DNA of 64,000 nt from Brevibacillus gelatini. Lineage in GTDB: Bacteria; Bacillota; Bacilli; Brevibacillales; Brevibacillaceae. Positions 58,336-64,000 of the stretch are shown one piece after another. The notes below the pieces were generated by a model that was not told the origin of the DNA, made no database searches, and saw nothing but the letters and a program-made list of their open reading frames with translations. The translations under genes were made by a program, and so were the position numbers. Positions within the stretch are counted from its first letter, which is position 1. Each line of letters opens with the position of its first letter. The stretch is taken from contig NZ_RHHS01000022.1 in assembly GCF_003710935.1 (NCBI RefSeq), forward strand, positions 1-64,000, read 5' to 3'.

Positions 58336-59304
58336 TTATTCACTCAGCCAGCAGCGGGACAAGTGATTTTCTCCAACTGCTTTCAACTGCGGCATTTCGC
58401 TGCGGCAAAGATCCGTCGCCTGATCGCACCGTGGTGCAAAGCGGCATCCGACCTTGAGCGAGCCAGGAATCGGCACATTCCCCGGGATGGAGTAGAGCCT
58501 CTCCCGCGGCCCCTCCAGCTTGGGCAAAGAATTGAGCAAGCCCTTCGTATACGGATGCTTGGGCTTTTTCAAGATCGTGCGAACATCTCCTTCTTCGACG
58601 ACATTGCCCGCGTACATGACCACGACGCGATGACACATCTCCGCGACCACTCCCAGATCGTGCGTGATGAGCAAAATCGCCGTCTGCGCCTCCTGGTTTA
58701 GCTGCCGCATCAGGTCGAGGATTTGCGCCTGAATGGTCACATCGAGCGCCGTTGTAGGCTCGTCCGCAATCAACAGCTCCGGATTACAAGCCATCGCCAT
58801 TGCAATCATGACGCGCTGCCGCATTCCGCCGGAAAGCTGGTGCGGGTATTCGTCCACAATTGCTTCCGCCCGCGGAATCCCTACTTTTTTCAGCATGTCG
58901 ATTGCGCGAGCGCGCGCTTCTTTTTTACTAACCTTCATATGTAATCGAATCGCTTCGCCGATCTGATTCCCTATCGTAAATACAGGGTTCAGGGATGTCA
59001 TCGGCTCCTGGAAAATCATCGCGATTTCATTTCCGCGTATGTCCCTCATCCGCTTTTCATCGGCTGATACGAGGTCTTCCCCTTTGAACTTGATTGTTCC
59101 TCCGACGATTTTTCCGGGAGGGTTGGGCACCAGTTTCATGACTGACAGGGAAGTAACGCTTTTCCCGCAGCCTGACTCACCTACGATGCCGACTACTTCT
59201 CCCTTGTTCACCGTAATCGTCACGCCATCAACGGCAGGGATTTGGCCGCGGTCCGTGAAAAAGTGCGTCTGCAGGTTCTCGATTTGAAGGACAGGATGTG
59301 ACAC
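58336..59304 (-). CDS. oligopeptide ABC transporter ATPase (DppD/OppD-type)
   Basis: About 322 residues: Walker [17 protein letters not shown]-loop [13 protein letters not shown], signature [15 protein letters not shown], Walker [13 protein letters not shown], plus the oligo_HPY tail ([16 protein letters not shown]). The GTG at 59304, six bases after AGAGGTG, is preferred to the two ATGs at the frame start, which have no site. It is the first gene of the operon. Confidence 0.94.
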   Translation of the reverse strand: MSHPVLQIENLQTHFFTDRGQIPAVDGVTITVNKGEVVGIVGESGCGKSVTSLSVMKLVPNPPGKIVGGTIKFKGEDLVSADEKRMRDIRGNEIAMIFQEPMTSLNPVFTIGNQIGEAIRLHMKVSKKEARARAIDMLKKVGIPRAEAIVDEYPHQLSGGMRQRVMIAMAMACNPELLIADEPTTALDVTIQAQILDLMRQLNQEAQTAILLITHDLGVVAEMCHRVVVMYAGNVVEEGDVRTILKKPKHPYTKGLLNSLPKLEGPRERLYSIPGNVPIPGSLKVGCRFAPRCDQATDLCRSEMPQLKAVGENHLSRCWLSE

Positions 59305-59367
59305 GTGGCTCACCTCTCTTACCGACATCATTCAGTATTTTCAGTAGAAAAAGATCTATCAGTAGAC

Positions 59368-59396
59368 ATTATGCCATCAATACATTTTTTTGGCAA
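59368..59396 (-). promoter_or_regulatory. SigA promoter of the peptide transporter operon
   Basis: TTGCCA (59391-59396) and CATAAT (59368-59373) on the minus strand, 17 bases apart. A partial match to the CodY box lies at about 59336-59350 in the leader (TATTTTCAGTAGAAA; 10 of 15), too weak to call as a site. The rest of the 59305-59628 gap is AT-rich DNA and the yqxA terminator. Confidence 0.65.
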
Positions 59397-59554
59397 CAAA
59401 ATAAATTCTTACTATTGTATTTTTGCTGACTATACCGAATATTCCTTCTTCACTACTCCATTTCCTGTAAAAAATTTTGTCCTGCAGCACAAAGCGCAGT
59501 CGCCTTCTGCGTCGCACGGGTTGACGCCTACCGTATCAGGCCAACCTGCCACGC

Positions 59555-59578
59555 AAAAAAGACCCGCTATAACGGGCC
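59555..59578 (-). terminator. terminator after yqxA
   Basis: On the minus strand GGCCCG and CGGGTC form a 6-bp stem with a 6-base loop and TTTTTT follows, about 50 bases past the yqxA stop. Confidence 0.85.
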
Positions 59579-59628
59579 TTTGGTCACTGAGGCTTTTTAC
59601 ACCCCTTCTTTTTGCGCGTAAACAAAAT

Positions 59629-59937
59629 TTACGGTTCGAAAAAACTCCCGATCCAGTCGACAACCATTTTCGCGCCATGTTTGATGCTGTCTCCCAAGGC
59701 CAGGCCAGCACGGCTCATGTAGTTGACCATTTTCTCCGACCCTGCCGTCTGCACCTGTTTGCCCATCACCGCGATTTCCATCTGGCCTTGATCGACCTTT
59801 TTGATGTAAAAGGTTTGCGCTTTTTCTGCCGGCACTCCGCTCACCTTGGCGATTCCCCGCTCCGCCGTTTGCAGACCGATCACCACGCCGATCAGCAAGA
59901 TTATCAAAAGACCTGTCAGCTTCACCGTCACGTTCAT
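59629..59937 (-). CDS. yqxA: YqxA-type small membrane protein (DUF3679)
   Basis: A 102-residue protein with one N-terminal transmembrane helix (LTGLLIILLIGVVIGLQTAE) and a small extracytoplasmic domain. Its place after spoIIP and the sequence GIAKVSGVPAEKAQTFYIKK fit the YqxA family of sporulating Bacillales; function unknown. The ATG at 59937, eight bases after AAGAGG, is five bases past the spoIIP stop. Confidence 0.85.
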   Translation of the reverse strand: MNVTVKLTGLLIILLIGVVIGLQTAERGIAKVSGVPAEKAQTFYIKKVDQGQMEIAVMGKQVQTAGSEKMVNYMSRAGLALGDSIKHGAKMVVDWIGSFFEP

Positions 59938-59942
59938 GCCCA

Positions 59943-61124
59943 TCACCTCTTCGCAGGCTCTTCCGCTACTGTTTTGCCTACCTTTTCCGCCTGCAGGTAA
60001 TAAGCGGCAAAGACATCGGCCAATGCCTCCGCCGTATTCAGACTCTCCTGCAAGGTGTTTTCCGTGCCACCTATTTCCATTAACAGGCTTCCCGGAGAGA
60101 TGGACTGATTATACTCGCCGTGATCGGTTTTTGCCCCTTTTTCCATCACGCCGCGGGACAGCTCGGGATACATCTTTTCCATCAACTCGTGCAGTTCAGT
60201 CGCAAACGCCTCGTTTTTCTCATGGCTCTTGTTCCGCTTGCCGATGACGAACATGACACGCGCGTACGTTTTCCCTTTGATGGTGACGGTCGTGCGCTCT
60301 CGCGGAGCTGTATCGCGGTGCAGGTCGAAGAAGTAGTACAGCTCCCGATTTTTTTCGATCGCGGCTTTCACGACTTGCAACGATTGGGCGTAGGACAGCG
60401 CGTAATCCATTTTTTTGTTCAGCAGTTGCTGGTAAATGTCGTCCTTGCTCACTTCCGCGCCGATTCCCCGCTCGTTCAGCGCCTCGCTCAGACGTTTGCT
60501 GACGAGGGAGATGTTTCGCGTCGGATGATCGACAGAAGTGCCGACCGGCTTTGTTTCGCTATACCACGATTCACGGTTGTGCGAATTGTAGACGAAAACC
60601 ACTTTTTTGCCGGTTGTCGCGGCCGGCTTTGCTACAGGAGCAGGCTTTTCCTCTGCGGGCTTTGCCGCCGCCTGCTCGTTCGGCTCCACGACAGGCACGA
60701 GCTGGGACGTATCCGCGAGCTGCTTTGGATGGGCAGGATACTCGACGTAAAAGTCAGCCAGCGTAGCTCCTTTTCCCTGGACGACAAACCGCGCATCTTC
60801 CGTCGTCACCATCCCCGGCAGCTCTCTGCCCAGCAGGCTGCGCAAATCCCCCGGCTGTATATTGGTCGCCAGTTGAAACAGAAAGCCCGTGACGCTGTTG
60901 GACCTCGTATCGGCCGAAGCCTGCACCGTAGCGGAGAGGGCCGGGATCTCCTGCCCCATCCAGCCTAATATCGCCAGACTGGATATATGCGAAGCCGCCT
61001 GCTGGATGGCAGAGGAGGTGATCGCGACACGATTTCCTCCCAGCGACAACACACCCGTCACGACGAACAAAAAGGCGGTTATGAATGAAAGAACTGCGAA
61101 CTGGCGTTGGATCAGGGTTGCCAT
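59943..61124 (-). CDS. spoIIP: stage II sporulation protein P
   Basis: About 393 residues. A membrane anchor (QFAVLSFITAFLFVVTGVLSL, about 9-29) is followed by a variable linker with Pro/Ala/Lys and the SpoIIP amidase/endopeptidase domain: VFVYNSHNRESW (Zn His), ELYYFFDLHRDT and the Glu in SPGSLLMEIGG. With SpoIID and SpoIIM it degrades septal peptidoglycan during engulfment. The ATG at 61124 has AGAGGAG eight bases upstream. The 61134-61261 gap contains a possible SigE-like -35/-10 (TTCTAT-15-CATAGG), not strong enough to call. Confidence 0.95.
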   Translation of the reverse strand: MATLIQRQFAVLSFITAFLFVVTGVLSLGGNRVAITSSAIQQAASHISSLAILGWMGQEIPALSATVQASADTRSNSVTGFLFQLATNIQPGDLRSLLGRELPGMVTTEDARFVVQGKGATLADFYVEYPAHPKQLADTSQLVPVVEPNEQAAAKPAEEKPAPVAKPAATTGKKVVFVYNSHNRESWYSETKPVGTSVDHPTRNISLVSKRLSEALNERGIGAEVSKDDIYQQLLNKKMDYALSYAQSLQVVKAAIEKNRELYYFFDLHRDTAPRERTTVTIKGKTYARVMFVIGKRNKSHEKNEAFATELHELMEKMYPELSRGVMEKGAKTDHGEYNQSISPGSLLMEIGGTENTLQESLNTAEALADVFAAYYLQAEKVGKTVAEEPAKR

Positions 61125-61261
61125 CTGTCTCACTCCTCTGGCTGGTGCATGGACTCTCTCTCACGCTTGTCTATGCTTTAGCCTATGATCCTCATAGAGA
61201 CGATAGAACCCTATTTCTAGCTGTTCTCTCACAATCTAGCGCTTTTTGCGTCTCACTCAGG

Positions 61262-62362
61262 CTAGTGCGTGTAGGCGGCGCTATTGTCTTCGTTCACAGC
61301 CTGGTGCAGGGCACGGTTCAGCCCGGTTGCAATCACGTTGGCCACGCCTTCGATGAAGTCGTCTACCTCTTTGGGCGTGACGACCAAGTCTTGTCCAAGC
61401 GGCCGGAGCACCTCGTGGATCAACTGCCGCTTTTCCTCTTCCGGCAGTGAGCCGACCAGCCCCATAAACGTTTTGCGCGATTCCATGTCAGGCAAATCGT
61501 CCTCGGTATACGGCTCGCTGCGCTCCGGCACCGTGCTCAACGCCAATCTGTTGAAAGCCCGCTTGCTTTCGACCATCGACTGGCCAAAATGCCCGAGCAA
61601 ATACGTGATCGCGTCATTGACGATTGTGGAGGCAAAAACGACGGTCGGCACGCCGACGGCGATCACCGGAATCCCGAGCGTCGTCTGGTCGATCGCCTTG
61701 CGCTTGTTCCCGACCCCGGAGCCGGGATGAATGCCTGTGTCGGATATTTGGATCGTCGTATTGACACGGTGCAGCGCGCGGGAGGCGAGAGCGTCGATGC
61801 AGATGACGAAGTCCGGCTTGCTTTTTTCCACGACGCCGAAAACAATTTCGCTCGTCTCAATCCCGGTAATGCCCAACACACCCGGCGAGATGGCACTGAC
61901 CTCGCGATAGCCTTCGCCCACTGTTTCCGGTGCCAGCTTGTACAAGTGGCGCGTAATCAGCAGGTTTTCCACCACCATCGGCCCGAGCGCGTCCGGGGTC
62001 ACATTCCAGTTGCCAAGCCCCACAATCAGTGCCTTTTGGTCTTCCGTGATTCCCATTTGCTCCAGGAAAGCGGAAAATTCCGCGGCAAACCGTTTTGCGA
62101 CTTGTTCTTCTATCGAAGTATCGTTATCGCGCAGCTTGGGTACTTCAATCGTCAGGTAGCGCCCTGGCAGCTTGCCGATTTGCCTGCCTGCCTCCTCGGT
62201 CTGCACGTGCAATCTCGTCACCTTGATGTTCGGCTCCCGGTCGTCCGTTTGCAGCCACACGCCTTCGATATTGCTTTCGTTTTGCTGCCTGGCCAGCTCA
62301 TGCGCTTCTACAGCCAAATCGGTGCGAATCGAATATCCTGACAAATCAATGTTGTGCGCCAT
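61262..62362 (-). CDS. gpr: GPR germination protease
   Basis: A 366-residue aspartic-like endopeptidase that degrades small acid-soluble spore proteins at germination; made as a zymogen that removes its N-terminal propeptide. [15 protein letters not shown] at the start is typical, and [54 protein letters not shown] and [11 protein letters not shown] match the family. AAGGGAG is ten bases before the ATG. It is divergent from rpsT and precedes spoIIP, as in B. subtilis. Confidence 0.97.
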   Translation of the reverse strand: MAHNIDLSGYSIRTDLAVEAHELARQQNESNIEGVWLQTDDREPNIKVTRLHVQTEEAGRQIGKLPGRYLTIEVPKLRDNDTSIEEQVAKRFAAEFSAFLEQMGITEDQKALIVGLGNWNVTPDALGPMVVENLLITRHLYKLAPETVGEGYREVSAISPGVLGITGIETSEIVFGVVEKSKPDFVICIDALASRALHRVNTTIQISDTGIHPGSGVGNKRKAIDQTTLGIPVIAVGVPTVVFASTIVNDAITYLLGHFGQSMVESKRAFNRLALSTVPERSEPYTEDDLPDMESRKTFMGLVGSLPEEEKRQLIHEVLRPLGQDLVVTPKEVDDFIEGVANVIATGLNRALHQAVNEDNSAAYTH

Positions 62363-62420
62363 GTTTCATCGACTCCCTTCTCGATGAGAAAACTGGTCGT
62401 GACCGTTTTCTGCCTGCTAC

Positions 62421-62450
62421 TAGGTTGCTTGAATCCTTTATTTTTATTCC
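62421..62450 (-). promoter_or_regulatory. candidate SigG/SigF promoter of gpr
   Basis: On the minus strand GGAATA (62445-62450) and CAACCTA (62421-62427) are 17 bases apart, near the forespore sigma consensus TGAATA-N17/18-CATACTA (5/6 and 5/7 matches). B. subtilis gpr is transcribed by SigF and SigG. About 55 bases before the gpr start. Confidence 0.5.
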
Positions 62451-62460
62451 GATTCCTTTC

Positions 62461-62489
62461 TTGCAAAAGGCCTTTGCCCATGCTAGAAT
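62461..62489 (+). promoter_or_regulatory. SigA promoter of rpsT
   Basis: TTGCAA (62461-62466) and TAGAAT (62484-62489) with a 17-base spacer and a TGC extended -10, about 50 bases before rpsT. Confidence 0.75.
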
Positions 62490-62539
62490 TACTTTGTTGT
62501 ATGACTGTATGTCTATGGTCGTCTAAGGAGGTGACACAC

Positions 62540-62815
62540 ATGCCAAACATTAAATCCGCGATTAAACGCACCAAAACAATCGAAAAGCGTCGCGCACACC
62601 GTGCTTCTCAAAAGTCTGATCTGCGTACTTCCATCAAAAACTTTGAGAAAGCTGTCGCCGCTTCTGATGTAGCATTGGCGAAATCCACTCTTCTGGTGGC
62701 TGTGAAAAAGCTGGACAAGGCCGCTTCGAAAGGTCTCATTCATAAAAACGCAGCAAACCGTCAAAAGTCTCGTTTGATGAAAAAGCTCAACGTTCTGAGC
62801 GCTCCTGTAGCGTAA
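62540..62815 (+). CDS. rpsT: 30S ribosomal protein S20
   Basis: A 91-residue basic protein, [20 protein letters not shown] to LNVLSAPVA, complete for S20, which binds the 16S 5' domain. AAGGAGGTGA precedes the ATG. It is monocistronic and lies between holA and gpr as in B. subtilis; the frame opens upstream but has no other start with a site. Confidence 0.97.
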   Translation: MPNIKSAIKRTKTIEKRRAHRASQKSDLRTSIKNFEKAVAASDVALAKSTLLVAVKKLDKAASKGLIHKNAANRQKSRLMKKLNVLSAPVA

Positions 62816-62826
62816 GAGACCAAGCG

Positions 62827-62865
62827 AAAAAACCCCGCGAACATTACGTTCAAGGGGTTTTTTTA
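62827..62865. terminator. bidirectional terminator between rpsT and holA
   Basis: AAAAAACCCC and GGGGTTTTTTT pair with an inner GAAC/GTTC stem (62827-62865). Both strands end in T runs, so it can terminate rpsT and the convergent holA. Confidence 0.9.
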
Positions 62866-62878
62866 TTGGCGTCTTTCG

Positions 62879-63919
62879 CTATCCTGTCGTCTTTTGCCGC
62901 TCGGCATGGGCCCGTGCTACAAACAGCTCCAGCGCCAGACGCTTGTCCACCTGACCGGACTTCATGCGAAAGTCTTCTTCTGCCAGTATCCGCAGCAACC
63001 TTTTCAACGAATCCTCGGAAAAATGACGTGCCTGCTCCATCGCTTTTTTTACGGCGTACGGATGCATTTTTATCATGCCTGCTATCTGCTGCTGCGAATA
63101 CCCGCGCGGCGACAGTTGCTTGACGTGCAGCAGCATGCGGAACTGTCTGGCCAACAGCGCAATCAGCTTGATCGGCTCCTCGCCTGTTTTCATGCAGTCG
63201 TACATCATCCTGAGCGCCCTGTCCAGCTTCCCTGACGCCACCTGCTCGATCAGCCCGAAAACATCCTGCTCCAGCGTCCGTGCCCCGAGCGTCTCGATCA
63301 CTTCATCTGTGATGCTGGCTCCCGCTCCGACGTACAGAGCGAGCTTTTCCACTTCCTTGTCCAGAAGCCGCAGCTCGTGGCCGACGCGCTCCACCAGCTT
63401 CATCGCCTGCGGTCGCCCGATTTGCGCCTGGTATTTTTCTGCCCGCCGCTCAACCCAGCCGTACAGATCCGCATCCTTCAGCAGTGGAAACGGAATCACC
63501 TTCGCTTTTTGCTGCAGCGTTTTGACGAGCTTTTTGCGTTCGTCGAGCTTTTCGGCTTCTGTATGTAAAATGAGTGATGTGTACGGCGGCGGGTTTTGCA
63601 AATACGCGAGCAGCGCATCCGGATCGCTCTCCACTTTTGTCTGCGGCTTGCTCCCCGTCAAAAAATACGCCTGTCTGGCAATCACCAGGCGATGCTCTCC
63701 CAGAAACGGCAATGTTTCCGCGTCTTGCAATATGTCAGAAAGTCCTGTCTCCGTACAATCGTAGACACTCATGTTGAGATCGCGAAACTGCGGGTCAATC
63801 ATTTCGTTTTTGGCCAGCGTCAAAAATTCTTCGGCTAAAAACGATTCCGGCCCGAAAAGCACGTAGAGCGGCGCAAAGTACTTTTGCCGGATCTCCCGAA
63901 TGGCCGACAGGAGTGGCAT
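62879..63919 (-). CDS. holA: DNA polymerase III delta subunit
   Basis: A 346-residue clamp-loader delta subunit (HolA, YqeN). The AAA+ fold with no functional P-loop: YVLFGPESFLAEEFLTLA, VIARQAYFLTG, the Pfam delta signature ALLAYLQNPPPYTSLIL, then the C-terminal collar domain (LIALLARQFRMLLHVKQL, HPYAVKKAMEQARHFS). It opens the beta clamp during loading. AAGGAAAGGGAG lies upstream of the ATG. Confidence 0.95.
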   Translation of the reverse strand: MPLLSAIREIRQKYFAPLYVLFGPESFLAEEFLTLAKNEMIDPQFRDLNMSVYDCTETGLSDILQDAETLPFLGEHRLVIARQAYFLTGSKPQTKVESDPDALLAYLQNPPPYTSLILHTEAEKLDERKKLVKTLQQKAKVIPFPLLKDADLYGWVERRAEKYQAQIGRPQAMKLVERVGHELRLLDKEVEKLALYVGAGASITDEVIETLGARTLEQDVFGLIEQVASGKLDRALRMMYDCMKTGEEPIKLIALLARQFRMLLHVKQLSPRGYSQQQIAGMIKMHPYAVKKAMEQARHFSEDSLKRLLRILAEEDFRMKSGQVDKRLALELFVARAHAERQKTTG

Positions 63920-63957
63920 GCGTTTTTCTCTCCCTTTCCTTGCAGCTTGTCTGCGTC

Positions 63958-63963
63958 ATTATA
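63958..63963 (-). promoter_or_regulatory. extended -10 promoter of holA
   Basis: A TGC-TATAAT on the minus strand about 40 bases before the holA ATG. The best -35 (TTGGCG) would be at a 19-base spacing, so recognition may depend on the extended -10. The remaining 37 bases to the right edge are not interpreted. Confidence 0.55.
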
Positions 63964-64000
63964 GCACTAGAAAACTTCGCTTCGCCAATCTTTTTGCTTG

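Noticed and set aside
59336-59350. A CodY-like box in the leader of the peptide transporter operon
   Set aside because: Only 10 of 15 positions match the consensus; this AT-rich region would give such a match by chance.

Overview
The window is chromosomal DNA from a Gram-positive, endospore-forming member of the Bacillales, most likely Brevibacillus or a close relative (inference). Evidence: spore genes (gpr, spoIIP, yqfC, yqfD), an SLH-domain surface protein, AGGAGG-type ribosome sites, T-box and cobalamin riboswitches, a CIRCE/HrcA heat-shock operon, and a gene order that largely follows the Bacillus subtilis holA-to-sigA region. The partial 16S gene at the left edge also looks Brevibacillus-like. 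I see no phage, transposon, CRISPR array or tRNA gene. Nearly everything is on the minus strand, so the layout is best read from right to left.

Right end (63.9 to 59.6 kb): holA, divergent rpsT, then gpr, spoIIP and yqxA. From 59.3 to 49.0 kb an import block interrupts the usual order: a five-gene oligopeptide ABC transporter (two ATPases, binding lipoprotein, two permeases), an Xaa-Pro peptidase, and a B12-riboswitch-controlled btuF-btuC-btuD cobalamin uptake operon. The conserved order resumes at 48.8 kb with lepA, hemW and hrcA-grpE-dnaK-dnaJ-prmA-rsmE-mtaB-nudix-deoC (to 36.5 kb).

From 36.4 to 29.5 kb is a second departure from synteny: lrgA/lrgB-type membrane genes, a Na/Pi-cotransporter-like gene, an RlmI-type methyltransferase, an unknown 164-residue protein, and convergent ddl and murF. 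From 29.2 to 15.7 kb the order is again classical: rpsU-yqeY, a SigW-type promoter driving the NfeD protease and flotillin FloA, two small unknown genes with their own terminators, yqfC-yqfD-phoH-ybeY-dgkA-cdd-era-yqzL-recO (a possible extra small ORF lies between dgkA and cdd), and T-box-controlled glyQ-glyS.

From 15.6 to 6.4 kb: ccpN with the PPDK regulatory protein gene (gluconeogenesis control), dnaG-rpoD, an unknown membrane protein, a 54-residue membrane protein, an acyl-CoA dehydrogenase with a strong palindromic operator, and trmK-nif3. The left end has an SLH-domain protein translationally coupled to an S41 protease, an AlkP-superfamily enzyme, an EEP-family phosphoesterase on the plus strand, and the 5' end of a 16S rRNA gene leaving the window.

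Most of the window is core housekeeping. I do not find a convincing undescribed defence, secretion or biosynthetic system. The points most worth checking are the acyl-CoA dehydrogenase operator, the unrecorded small ORFs, unusual start sites, 3' antisense overlaps, intra-operon terminators, and the SLH-protein/protease pair.
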